IMG/VR virus record: IMGVR_UViG_3300020496_000002
Span: 1 to 30,530 of that record
DNA from: a virus
DNA length: 30,530 nt
Reading direction: 5' to 3' (one strand)
Part shown: in pieces, positions 1 to 8,024 of the stretch
Position numbering within the stretch: position 1 is the stretch's first letter
Layout of the letters: each line of letters opens with the position of its first letter
The notes under the pieces: generated by a model
What the model saw: the letters and a program-made list of their open reading frames with translations, nothing else
Database searches by the model: none
Told to the model about the DNA's origin: nothing
Program-made: the position numbers and the translations under genes

Positions 1-3000
1 CCCCACTCAATATAACTCTCTGGGTTTAAGCTTATACCATAATCCTCAATCCTAGCAATTTGATTGCCTAGAACTTCTGGAATAGCAGCAATAGCTCCAG
101 TTCCTGCGGCAGCGTCTGATAGTACGTTCTTACCTGCAAGCACATAAGATATCTTGTCCTCTTGTAAAACAAGAATATCTGTCTGTCTTCCAGACATCTT
201 TTGAATAGATCCAAATCTTCTCTCAAGATCCTTAAAGTTTGCTAGACCAAGGTTGAATTCGTTCAGCTTGTTTACGTTATTCTCTGGGTTAAATATACCG
301 CTATATGTAATAGATGAAAATCTATCAGCAAGTTGGAAATCTTGTCCCGATACAGAAGAAACTCTTTCTCCAAGTCTAAAGTAAGGAGCAGCCAAAGAGT
401 CTTCAATCTTGTAACTTTCTACTCCATTTGCGAATGTGAAGCAATCAGAGAAATTTAGAATTATGCTATCTTCTGAGTGCTCACCATTGATAATATCAAA
501 GGTTTCGCTTCCTTCGTAATAAATTGCAGGAGCTGGCTCAGTTGGTTCTGTTTCAAATACAATTATTGAGTCTTGGCTGATTACTGTTATTGATCCAGTT
601 ATAGTTGACCTAGCTCCAACCTGAGAAGGTGTGCCAGATCTTATACCAAAATTTAATTTTCTACCAGTCTCGCCTGGAAACAAAGTAGCATTAAAAAATT
701 GATATTTATTTATACCTCCTGTTGCATTAGGATATGACGTGCCCAATGCTGGGTTAAACTCATTCAAATTAGGAACCTCATCTCCAGTCTCAAAACTATC
801 TCCAAGACTAAAGTCTATATTTTGAGCCAAAGTAAATTGATGTAAATCACTATAGTTTGAAGCAGCAACAAACTGCTTATTAAACACGTACTTTCTCTGT
901 CCTACTTTTGCTGATTTATCTGGTCTATTAATAGTAAAATTAAAAGTAATTATACTTCCCTCTGGTATTTCCCAAGTTGTAAATGTATTTTCTGGATCTT
1001 CAGTGTATAGAGGTATAGATATCGCTGGATATACTGGATCAGTAAATGGTATAATATTACTATTTATTGTTTCATTACCTAATATTTTTTGAGAAAATGT
1101 ATCTATAGAAAACCCAACTGGCTTTACTTTCATATAAAGACCAGCTGGTTCTTCCTGGCCACCCTCTATAAAGTTTACTGGCATTGAAACGATGTCTAAC
1201 ACGTCACATCTAATCAAATCAAGCACTGGACCGTTGCTATCTCTCTTTACAATAAGAGAATCTCCAATCTTGGCTTTATTTTGATTGTTGCCTTCTAGGT
1301 TTAAAAAAACAGATCCGTCTCCAGGATTTAAAAAATATAATGTGCTATATATTGTCTCATAGTCTAAACCAGAAGGCAATAAAGCAAACTTATATTTCTT
1401 TGCCCAATATGGAGGATCTGAAAATATGTCAACCTTTATAGAATTCTTTTTTACTGAATTTGATGATGGAACATGTATTGAGTTATTTTCTGAAACAAGT
1501 ACAGTAGTAGATCTATTGAATTCATCCATGTAGATTATTCCCAAAGAATAATCTCTGTTACTATGCAAACTGCTTGCATCAGATTGACTTATGTATTCCG
1601 CTGAAACAAACTGAGCTGAAAAATATTCATATTCAAATACTGTAGGGTTTGTATCACTCTGATAAACCATGACTATCATCTGTAATGAAAATGATGAAGA
1701 ACCAGGCGTAGCTGTAATTTTAATTCCTTCTCCTAAAGCATTTATACCATAACCATAGCTACTAAATCCAGAAGGAGGAGTAGCCTGACATGATATCTTA
1801 TCAGTTAAAGATGTTCCTTCGTCTTCAGTAGCACAGTCATCAACAGTAGCATGAAATGTTTCTGAGCCAATTGCTTCCTTAAATTCCTGACTTGTAACTA
1901 AATCATATACAGAAGAATAATCTTTCTGTAGTTGAAAGTAAAATGACTGAACAATATTATTTGAAGAAACAGGTGGTGCTCCAACGATTTCTCCGTCTAG
2001 TGTTAAATCTATACCTATTGCCCCACCAGCTTTTAAACTTACTCCAGCTAAATTTATTGTTATAAGAGTTTTGTTAAATGTTTGAGGAGTTGGTGGTATT
2101 ATATTATATACAGAAGAAGATTCAACTGTAGGAACCTCTAAATAACCAAGTTCCTCTGACACTAATGACGCATTAAATCTTACATCAATTTCATTTCCGT
2201 TAGAATCAACGATATCGTATCCATCCTTATAGTTTCCGTAAAACAATCTATTAGACATAACTGTCTGTGATTTTGCAATCAAAGGCACATTGTCAAAAAG
2301 TCTTACTACCTCAGATTCTGGAAGTGTTGTAAATATTTTTTTAGAGCTAAACTGTACTGTGTAATCAGAATTATCTGGTAGGTTAAGCAATCTTTTATCA
2401 TACTTCTCTATGACATTTATTACGTTAGACACAGAGTTTTTAAATAAAAGGTCAACCCCAACAATATTATCTCCTCCAGTATTAAATGTTACGTTTACAG
2501 CATTGAAAGAATTCCTCATTCCTCCATTTCCAAAAGTTTTAAAATTAAAATTAAAAAACCCTGGTTCAAAAGCTATTTCGCTAAATTGAGATACAGCACT
2601 GTATTCACCGTCTAAATACTTATATCTGTAAGCAAAAGACAAGAACTTATCTTCAATATAATTTTCATCCCCATTAATATTAATAAGCTCTATGGTTGGA
2701 GCTTCATGAGGAGGAGCAACAATAACAGAAATATCAGACTCTTTAAGATCAGGCTCTGTAGGGTATGATCTCTTTACGTTTATTTTTCGTGGTGGATTGT
2801 ATCCGTCAGTAAAGAAAAGAAGATCCTCTACTTTATTTACTCCATTGATCAGGTGCTGTCTACTGAAATTTAAAATAGATGTGCTAACTACATGATATAC
2901 AGTAAACCCACTATTGACATTCATTGACACAATCATGTCAACACCGTCTGTTGGAGAGTGTATGAACCAATAAATAGTATCGTTTACACCATCTTGAAAT

Positions 3001-3218
3001 GCGCCAATGCAAGTTGCAGTAGGATCTAGTGGCTCATCGTTGTAAAGTATGTTAGAAATCTTTACGTTACCCTTCGTGTTTTCTAAAGAACCAACGTCAG
3101 TCAACTCAGTAGAGCCAACACGAACATTCATGGCGTCAATATATTCGCCATCAGGTATAAGCCTCTCATCAAGGCTTTTATTCATCCTTCCCTTTACAAA
3201 GGTTTTAACTAAATCCAT
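1..3218 (-). CDS. Stabilization/muzzle-type tail protein (partial, runs off left edge)
   Basis: The reading frame is open from the ATG at 3218 to the left edge of the window, giving at least 1072 residues with no stop, so the C-terminus is missing. The N-terminus carries the signature MNKSLDERLIPDGEYIDAMN (residues 12-31), which I associate with the long proteins annotated as stabilization protein, or muzzle in the crAss001 virion, in crAss-like phages. Near the left edge the stretch YGISLNPESYIEW also fits this family. Such proteins sit at the neck/tail of short-tailed virions. The rest looks like a large beta-rich structural protein without signal peptide or membrane segment. The start lies 2 nt after the stop of the upstream gene, so translation is probably coupled. 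The family is fairly sure; the exact position in the virion is inferred. Confidence 0.72.
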   Translation of the reverse strand, partial: MDLVKTFVKGRMNKSLDERLIPDGEYIDAMNVRVGSTELTDVGSLENTKGNVKISNILYNDEPLDPTATCIGAFQDGVNDTIYWFIHSPTDGVDMIVSMNVNSGFTVYHVVSTSILNFSRQHLINGVNKVEDLLFFTDGYNPPRKINVKRSYPTEPDLKESDISVIVAPPHEAPTIELININGDENYIEDKFLSFAYRYKYLDGEYSAVSQFSEIAFEPGFFNFNFKTFGNGGMRNSFNAVNVTFNTGGDNIVGVDLLFKNSVSNVINVIEKYDKRLLNLPDNSDYTVQFSSKKIFTTLPESEVVRLFDNVPLIAKSQTVMSNRLFYGNYKDGYDIVDSNGNEIDVRFNASLVSEELGYLEVPTVESSSVYNIIPPTPQTFNKTLITINLAGVSLKAGGAIGIDLTLDGEIVGAPPVSSNNIVQSFYFQLQKDYSSVYDLVTSQEFKEAIGSETFHATVDDCATEDEGTSLTDKISCQATPPSGFSSYGYGINALGEGIKITATPGSSSFSLQMIVMVYQSDTNPTVFEYEYFSAQFVSAEYISQSDASSLHSNRDYSLGIIYMDEFNRSTTVLVSENNSIHVPSSNSVKKNSIKVDIFSDPPYWAKKYKFALLPSGLDYETIYSTLYFLNPGDGSVFLNLEGNNQNKAKIGDSLIVKRDSNGPVLDLIRCDVLDIVSMPVNFIEGGQEEPAGLYMKVKPVGFSIDTFSQKILGNETINSNIIPFTDPVYPAISIPLYTEDPENTFTTWEIPEGSIITFNFTINRPDKSAKVGQRKYVFNKQFVAASNYSDLHQFTLAQNIDFSLGDSFETGDEVPNLNEFNPALGTSYPNATGGINKYQFFNATLFPGETGRKLNFGIRSGTPSQVGARSTITGSITVISQDSIIVFETEPTEPAPAIYYEGSETFDIINGEHSEDSIILNFSDCFTFANGVESYKIEDSLAAPYFRLGERVSSVSGQDFQLADRFSSITYSGIFNPENNVNKLNEFNLGLANFKDLERRFGSIQKMSGRQTDILVLQEDKISYVLAGKNVLSDAAAGTGAIAAIPEVLGNQIARIEDYGISLNPESYIEW

Positions 3219-3220
3219 AC

Positions 3221-4198
3221 CTATTTAATCATCTTGTTTTGACCTCTCATATTCATGAGTAGTCTTCCTGGGTGAATATTGCTAATTCTTATTTTCGCAT
3301 TTCTCAATAGAGCTGTCATTTCTTTTCTAGCTCTAGCAACAATATATTCCTGAACTCCCAACTTATTGTTTAGTATTGAATACTTAATGAATGAGTAGAT
3401 ATAGTTCTCAAACATTTTGTTTACACTGATAGCAGAGTCATCTCTAACAGCAACTGGCTTACCAGGAGGTGCTGTGGCTACAGATGTATACTCCATTCCG
3501 TCTGAAATGTATTCTAGTATGCATGACTCGTTAGCCATTTGATTAGTAAAATTAATAACACCAGCTTTCTTGTCTATCTTAAAGGTAGGGTTTTGATTAG
3601 CTGTTTCTGTATTTAGACCGTATCTACTACCAGCAGCATAATCGAAGTACCAGTTTCCTCCGTACTCCCATCCCCACATATTGTGGTATGGACTAGATGG
3701 ATTCAAGTAAATACTTTTCTGAATGTTATTTAATCTGTCAAAATCTAGTGTTGAGTTTTGAGCTTCAATAACTACACCGTTCTGATCTACAACAACCTTA
3801 TAATTGTTATCCTGAACGTATTCAACCGCTGAGTTTATCTGAATATTCTCAGTTAATGGAAGAATTAAACCATCCTTGTATAAAGAGATCTTAACCCAGT
3901 TCACGTAGTCAGAAGGCAAGACAAACTTCAAGTTTGGGCCTACTTTTTGCTCAAGGACTTTAATCTCCTTCATCGCATCGTAGTTCAATTCTTGAATAGC
4001 TCTCTTCGTGTAAAATAAAACCTTATACCTGTTGAGGTTATTCATCAGTTCATGGTCTCCTTGGTACATCAACATGAAGTTGTTGACGATATCTTCTAAA
4101 GATACGTACTGATAAGATCCCCAGTTAGCATCCTCTGGTGTGTTACCATTGTTGCTATAGTACTGAAGGTCAGATAGATATTTGTTGTATAGTGGCAT
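3221..4198 (-). CDS. Conserved virion neck/tail protein, 325 aa
   Basis: A 325-residue soluble protein with no signal peptide or membrane segment, located between the probable ring/adaptor protein and the stabilization-type protein. Its N-terminus is helical (residues about 25-90, including RYKVLFYTKRAIQELNYD), followed by a beta-rich segment with LPSDYVNWVKISLY (about 94-107), resembling the LPADYYTIVRVI segment of its upstream neighbour. The shared helical start plus LPxDY-strand layout suggests that the two are related or structurally analogous neck components. The start ATG overlaps the upstream stop by one base (TAATG), a strong sign of translational coupling. In crAss-like phages this position holds ring or tail-hub proteins. 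The role is inferred from position, not from a recognised enzyme motif. Confidence 0.65.
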   Translation of the reverse strand: MPLYNKYLSDLQYYSNNGNTPEDANWGSYQYVSLEDIVNNFMLMYQGDHELMNNLNRYKVLFYTKRAIQELNYDAMKEIKVLEQKVGPNLKFVLPSDYVNWVKISLYKDGLILPLTENIQINSAVEYVQDNNYKVVVDQNGVVIEAQNSTLDFDRLNNIQKSIYLNPSSPYHNMWGWEYGGNWYFDYAAGSRYGLNTETANQNPTFKIDKKAGVINFTNQMANESCILEYISDGMEYTSVATAPPGKPVAVRDDSAISVNKMFENYIYSFIKYSILNNKLGVQEYIVARARKEMTALLRNAKIRISNIHPGRLLMNMRGQNKMIK

Positions 4199-4899
4199 TA
4201 TTTCTCAATAACAATTTCTGTTTGTTCTTGCTGATTTGCAAAGTTAAGAGCTTCAATCTCTCTAATTGACATTCCAGCAAACTGCAAAATTTTAGCGACA
4301 AGAGTCGGTTCATCTGTAAGTGGTAACTCAAAGTCCTGATAATCTACGGCTCCTTGGTTAAACAATGGCTCACCAGAAACCAGTGTATATGTCCACTTAG
4401 GATCTTTAGGATATCTAACGTAGTAGCAAGAAACACCAGTTGAAATTGTGTCAGGATAAACGGTTAACTTATCCTCAAGTTGTACGTACGCTGGGAACAA
4501 TTCAATTGGCTGAGTCAAGTTCGACATCAAAAGTTGTTGAGCTCTAGCAATTGGAACCTTCTCGACTTCCACCATCTTGCCAACATTGTTTGTATGGATT
4601 ACCCTAACAATAGTGTAATAGTCAGCAGGAAGATCAAATGTACCAGAAGTCTTAGTAAGTGATACAATTTTTGATAATGAGTCAATAACTTCCTCGTACT
4701 GCTTCTTAATATCAGCATAGCCAGTACCAGACTCTCTAGCATTTTCTTTCAAGATCTGGTAATTGTATCTGTAGAAATAATTTTCAAAGATGTCTAGCTG
4801 TGCTTGCTTGGCAAATAGGTTGAAATCATTAGGGCTAATGTACCCGTAATTATTTTTGTTCAAAACAGACAGTACCGTATTTCTTACTGAATTTATCAT
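4198..4899 (-). CDS. Head-tail ring/adaptor-like structural protein
   Basis: I place the start at the ATG at 4899 (protein begins MINSVRNTVLSVLNKNNYGY). A frame extension to 4917 would need a TTG start and lies across a promoter-like box. The protein is about 233 residues: an N-terminal helical part with NDFNLFAKQAQLDIFENYFY, a central LPADYYTIVRVI strand, and an acidic C-terminus. The NKNNYGYISPNDFNLFAKQAQ pattern is one I recognise from crAss-like and related environmental phages, where proteins at this locus form ring/adaptor layers below the portal. The gene follows a strong terminator (4932-4953) and a TATCTTTG box (4915-4922), so it probably starts its own transcript, with a very short leader, running on through the next two genes. 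Confidence 0.68.
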   Translation of the reverse strand: MINSVRNTVLSVLNKNNYGYISPNDFNLFAKQAQLDIFENYFYRYNYQILKENARESGTGYADIKKQYEEVIDSLSKIVSLTKTSGTFDLPADYYTIVRVIHTNNVGKMVEVEKVPIARAQQLLMSNLTQPIELFPAYVQLEDKLTVYPDTISTGVSCYYVRYPKDPKWTYTLVSGEPLFNQGAVDYQDFELPLTDEPTLVAKILQFAGMSIREIEALNFANQQEQTEIVIEK

Positions 4900-4914
4900 C
4901 CCATTCTTTTTGTA

Positions 4915-4922
4915 CAAAGATA
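4915..4922 (-). promoter_or_regulatory. Candidate Bacteroidetes -7 promoter box (TATCTTTG)
   Basis: On the minus strand the sequence reads TATCTTTG, matching TAnnTTTG. It lies directly after the T-run of the terminator at 4932-4953 and 15 nt before the ATG at 4899. A terminator followed at once by a promoter box makes sense for starting the neck/tail transcript. No clear -33 TTTG was seen, since the upstream sequence is the terminator itself. Confidence 0.4.
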
Positions 4923-4923
4923 G

Positions 4924-4953
4924 TAAAAAAAAAGAGAGGTATTACCCTCTCTT
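4924..4953 (-). terminator. Rho-independent terminator after the 243-aa gene
   Basis: On the minus strand an 8-bp stem (AAGAGAGG/CCTCTCTT, arms 4946-4953 and 4932-4939) with a 6-base loop is followed by a run of T residues. The hairpin begins 8 nt after the stop at 4962. On the plus strand no T-run follows, so it acts only for minus-strand transcripts. This is the clearest terminator in the left half. Confidence 0.85.
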
Positions 4954-4961
4954 AATTTAGA

Positions 4962-5693
4962 CTACTCAACATTTCTTTCAAGTAACTTTAGTGTTTCAAT
5001 ACCTTCATCTGTCTGTAGGTATTTAGATACTGTTGAGATTCTATGCTCTCCGAATGGGATAGTCATAAACTTGCTCTTGTTATCTGAAAGGTTGAAATAA
5101 ATATCTCTTCCCTTGTTTCTAGTTTTAAGGATTTGCTGCTCAAATGCTCTGGCTACAATGTCTTGAACTCTTAGCATTGGATCATTTAATATCTCCATAA
5201 ATCTAATTGGGTACTGCTTCGCAAAAACAAGTACGTCTCTCTTTAGTTCTGAAGATGTTTTCTTATCTGCCTGAATACCAAGACCAATTCTAGCAACTGT
5301 CTCCATCATTGAAAGCTCCATTGATTTAGCAGCAATAAGCGCGTTCACCTCAATATCTAGATCGATAAGATCATTCTGAGCGTCTTTCTCTGGATCTAGT
5401 TCTTCAAAAATCTTTCCATTTCCTGGGTGATAATAAAGAAACTGCTGTAGTACTGGATTGCTTTCTGGTACGTGTAACATACCATCCTCAAATACAATTG
5501 GCTCAAGGACTACATTCCCGTCCTGCTCGTCAATAAATGGGCTTGGCTGATTTGCTGAATATCTCAGCTGTCTGTTTGCTTTACCATCAAAGTAAAGTAG
5601 CGGTCTTCTAGCTGTTCCCTTAGATGGGATCATCAAACTAAGTGGCGCGTCTGATCTTAGGAGAATATAAGTTCTCGATTTTAATTGTTCCAT
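4962..5693 (-). CDS. Conserved phage structural-module protein, 243 aa
   Basis: A 243-residue protein between the capsid region and the neck genes. The N-terminal third is beta-rich and carries LLYFDGKANRQLRYSANQ, SPFIDEQDG and LEPIVFEDGMLHVPESNPVLQ (about residues 32-83), then YYHPGNGKIFEELDPEKDAQ. The C-terminal half is helical. I recognise this pattern (FxDEQDG, LEPIVFxDGxLxVP, NPVLQxFLxxHPxNG) as a conserved but functionally unnamed protein in environmental Bacteroidetes phages. There is no membrane segment and no enzyme motif. It is bounded by hairpins on both sides (5719-5741 upstream, 4932-4953 downstream). Its place just after the capsid gene suggests a head or head-completion role, which is inference. 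Confidence 0.65.
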   Translation of the reverse strand: MEQLKSRTYILLRSDAPLSLMIPSKGTARRPLLYFDGKANRQLRYSANQPSPFIDEQDGNVVLEPIVFEDGMLHVPESNPVLQQFLYYHPGNGKIFEELDPEKDAQNDLIDLDIEVNALIAAKSMELSMMETVARIGLGIQADKKTSSELKRDVLVFAKQYPIRFMEILNDPMLRVQDIVARAFEQQILKTRNKGRDIYFNLSDNKSKFMTIPFGEHRISTVSKYLQTDEGIETLKLLERNVE

Positions 5694-5711
5694 TTGATTT
5701 TAAATTAAATT

Positions 5712-5741
5712 GAAAATAGAGGGAGCCACAGCGACCCCCTC
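5712..5741 (-). terminator. Terminator-like hairpin after the 93-aa gene
   Basis: The arms GAGGG (5737-5741 read on the minus strand) and CCCTC (5719-5723) form a 5-bp GC-rich stem with a partly paired interior, followed on the minus strand by TATTTTC. It begins about 9 nt after the stop at 5751. The short stem and interrupted T-run make it a weak or partial terminator. Confidence 0.5.
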
Positions 5742-5750
5742 AGTTAATTA

Positions 5751-6032
5751 TTACTTCTTTGCTTTAAGCTTGCTAACCATTTCTCTAGCTCCAGCCTTAC
5801 CAATACCTTCGCTTAAGTTTCCTTTTCGGACAACTTTTCCAGCTGAGTTAGTGATTGTAAAGTTAAAGGTCTTAGGATCTGGTTTACTCATACTAGTTGT
5901 ATCAACAGCCATTTTCTGACCTTTACCAACATTTACATTCATTAATGGAGCTCTACGTGTTGAGTTCGCAATAGGTCCACTAACTTTTGTACCCTTCTTA
6001 GGAGGATCTACTTTTTTGGTTGTCTTTTTCAT
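5751..6032 (-). CDS. Small basic virion-module protein, 93 aa
   Basis: A 93-residue, strongly basic protein. The N-terminus is lysine-rich (MKKTTKKVDPPKKGTK), followed by a central FNFTITNSAGKVVRKGNLSEG segment that looks like a beta-hairpin, and a short C-terminal helix ending in KLKAKK. It follows the 166-aa basic protein with only 4 nt between them. No family was recognised. Basic tails in capsid-adjacent genes often bind DNA or decorate the capsid interior, but nothing here proves that. It is a real gene by spacing and by the hairpin just after its stop. Confidence 0.55.
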   Translation of the reverse strand: MKKTTKKVDPPKKGTKVSGPIANSTRRAPLMNVNVGKGQKMAVDTTSMSKPDPKTFNFTITNSAGKVVRKGNLSEGIGKAGAREMVSKLKAKK

Positions 6033-6036
6033 ACTT

Positions 6037-6537
6037 TTACTTTTTACGAATTTTTTGAATCTTACGTTGAGCAGAAGCCTTCATAGTTCCATCATTCTTC
6101 TTGCCAGTCATAAGCAAAGCGTTAATTTGCTTTTCTTTGTCTGTGTAAGTTCTAGAAGGAGTTACATTGATTGCCTTTGGAGCAGCCTTAGCAAGTCCAG
6201 CGACACCCATACCATCGATACCAGATTTTCCAACTTTTGCAACAACTGGTTTAGCAGCAGCCGCTCTTTGCTGGGCAATAGAAGGACCTTTTGGTGCTGA
6301 CGCTTTAACAACAGGTTTTGGAGCATTCATAGCAGCCGCTACTTTCTTTCCAAAATTTTGCATTCCAGCAGAATCAGTTCTACTAAAAATTTTATTGCCT
6401 CCAATTACTTCACCGTCCTTATTATATCTTGTCTCAGCAGGTTTTGAAGCTGGAGTTCTTCTAATTTTAGAAGATACGCTTCTCAGACTGTTCACCCATC
6501 CAAATGGGGAAGCAGGTTGTGATTTTCCGTTAGCCAT
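6037..6537 (-). CDS. Ala/Lys-rich low-complexity protein next to capsid gene, 166 aa
   Basis: A 166-residue basic protein rich in Ala, Lys, Pro and Ser. It includes repeated proline-lysine stretches (about residues 89-113, APKPVVKASAPKGPS) and a C-terminal KASAQRKIQKIRKK. It is probably largely disordered. It lies directly downstream of the major capsid gene, separated by the terminator hairpin at 6561-6584. No family was recognised. An internal head protein, DNA-condensing protein or capsid accessory protein are all possible. Confidence is moderate that it is a gene and low on role. The antisense frames over this gene look like shadows of its repetitive codons. Confidence 0.55.
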   Translation of the reverse strand: MANGKSQPASPFGWVNSLRSVSSKIRRTPASKPAETRYNKDGEVIGGNKIFSRTDSAGMQNFGKKVAAAMNAPKPVVKASAPKGPSIAQQRAAAAKPVVAKVGKSGIDGMGVAGLAKAAPKAINVTPSRTYTDKEKQINALLMTGKKNDGTMKASAQRKIQKIRKK

Positions 6538-6556
6538 TATTTTGTTTGTTTAAAGG

Positions 6557-6584
6557 TAAAAGGAGAGGCCGAACGGCCCCTCCT
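6557..6584 (-). terminator. Intrinsic terminator after major capsid gene
   Basis: On the minus strand a 10-bp stem with one G-U pair (arms 6575-6584 and 6561-6570) closes a 4-base loop and is followed by TTTTACC. It starts 10 nt after the capsid stop at 6594. It probably gives partial termination or protects the 3' end of an abundant capsid mRNA, since the next gene starts only 24 nt further on with no obvious promoter. Confidence 0.75.
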
Positions 6585-6593
6585 ATTTTACTA

Positions 6594-8012
6594 TTACTTC
6601 TCGAACAAGAAGAAGTTGTTAGCACCCATTGTGCACAACGCTCTTTCAGACAAGAAGTGAACCTCCATTGCATCCAAGCTTGAAGTCTGAGCTCCACCAG
6701 CGGAACCAGTTACCCAAGTCTTGTACTTACGATCTTCAGTCTCAGAAGCTCTGTAACGAACGTGCAAGAATGGACGCTTAGCGTTCTTACCAAGTACGTT
6801 GTCGTAAACGGTAGTAGTTCCAGCTGGAACAAGAACACCAGATACAGCTCCACCTACTAGACCACCACGCATGGTTGGATCGTTCAAGTACTTCCAGTCA
6901 GACTTGTAGAAGTCATAACCTCTACGGAAGCCAGTGAAACCAAGAGTAAGAGCCATCTTCTCATCGTTGTCGAATAGACCGTAAGAAGTACCTCCAGCTC
7001 CATAGCTGTTTTGAGCTGCCAACATATCGTCAATGTCGAAACCAAACTGACGATCCAAGAAGATTACGTTTTCTTCGATAGATCCCTGCTTGTCAAGACG
7101 AGATACGATGCTGTCGAAATCATCCAAAGTAGATGGGTTACCACCTGCCCATACGTTACCTCTCTTACCGATTGCGTCAAATAGACCTTCAGATCCTTTG
7201 TATCCCAACACCTTAGCAGATCCAGCAGCAGAACCTGCCGCAGGGATAGCTTCGATCATTGCAGTCTCAAGATAATCTTCGAAACGAAGACGGGTCTCGT
7301 GCTGAGACTTTAGGTACCACAAGAAACCTGGGCCATTGTCACCTTCAACCTCTACCCATCCGATCTGAGCCATGTCAGAACCAGATACTGCATAGTGATC
7401 TTTGATGATGATTGGAGAGTTCTCGAAGATCTCACCATCAGACTCAAGAGAGTTCTCCATTCCAAGAGTTCCTTTCTTAAACTCAGAACCGTAAACAAAC
7501 ACAGAAACAGTCTTAGTTGCTGCGAAAGTTTGTCCAGCTGCTTCGTAGTAAGCTACGTCAAAAGTTCTTGCTGCATAGTCAACAGCGGTAACGATACCTT
7601 TGTTTAGACCTTGAGCACCAGCACCTTCTTCAGAGATAAGGACAGTTTGTCCAACACGGATAGCAATGCTACCGTTTACAAATCCTTTACCAGATAGCTG
7701 ACCAGCAGGTACGGTAAAAGTTGCATTAGAGTCGCCAGCGGCTCCATCTTGAGTTACGTTTACATACTTAGTATGAAGACGTCCTTGCTCAGTCCACTTG
7801 ATCAAGTCAGAAGTAGAAGGCAATTCTGCGCTCACCAATCTCAAGAAAGATGCTACGCTTCGGTTACCGTAACGCTCAAATTCTTTCTCGTAAGTATCAG
7901 GTAGATACTGGTTCAAGAAGTTGAAGTCGGTAATGTAGTTAGTTGCGAGGGCTACTCGCTCTGCACTTGGCTGTAATTGAAAGCCAGGTACAGTTTGTAA
8001 TGATCCTGCCAT
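6594..8012 (-). CDS. Major capsid protein (HK97-fold, crAss-like type)
   Basis: A 472-residue protein forming the icosahedral shell. The C-terminal part contains KSDWKYLNDPTMRGG, FLHVRYRASETEDRKYKTW and FLSERALCTMGANNFFLF, segments I recognise from capsid proteins of crAss-like and related Bacteroidetes phages. The N-terminus (LATNYITDFNFLNQYLPDTYEKEFERYGNRS) is helical. The middle (about 90-170) is a beta-rich insertion or A-domain-like stretch. It directly follows the scaffold-like gene and is followed by a terminator, as expected for a highly expressed capsid gene. No N-terminal delta-domain protease motif is seen. The fold is assigned from family knowledge, not from a computed model. Confidence 0.85.
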   Translation of the reverse strand: MAGSLQTVPGFQLQPSAERVALATNYITDFNFLNQYLPDTYEKEFERYGNRSVASFLRLVSAELPSTSDLIKWTEQGRLHTKYVNVTQDGAAGDSNATFTVPAGQLSGKGFVNGSIAIRVGQTVLISEEGAGAQGLNKGIVTAVDYAARTFDVAYYEAAGQTFAATKTVSVFVYGSEFKKGTLGMENSLESDGEIFENSPIIIKDHYAVSGSDMAQIGWVEVEGDNGPGFLWYLKSQHETRLRFEDYLETAMIEAIPAAGSAAGSAKVLGYKGSEGLFDAIGKRGNVWAGGNPSTLDDFDSIVSRLDKQGSIEENVIFLDRQFGFDIDDMLAAQNSYGAGGTSYGLFDNDEKMALTLGFTGFRRGYDFYKSDWKYLNDPTMRGGLVGGAVSGVLVPAGTTTVYDNVLGKNAKRPFLHVRYRASETEDRKYKTWVTGSAGGAQTSSLDAMEVHFLSERALCTMGANNFFLFEK

Positions 8013-8024
8013 TGTTTTGTTTTT

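Noticed and set aside
4900-4917. TTG-start extension of the ring/adaptor gene
   Set aside because: The ATG at 4899 is a normal start, and the extension overlaps the promoter-like box right after the terminator.
6016-6553. Two plus-strand ORFs (94 and 128 codons) opposite the 166-aa gene
   Set aside because: They are antisense shadows of a repetitive Ala/Lys-rich gene whose own packing with neighbours and terminator is convincing.
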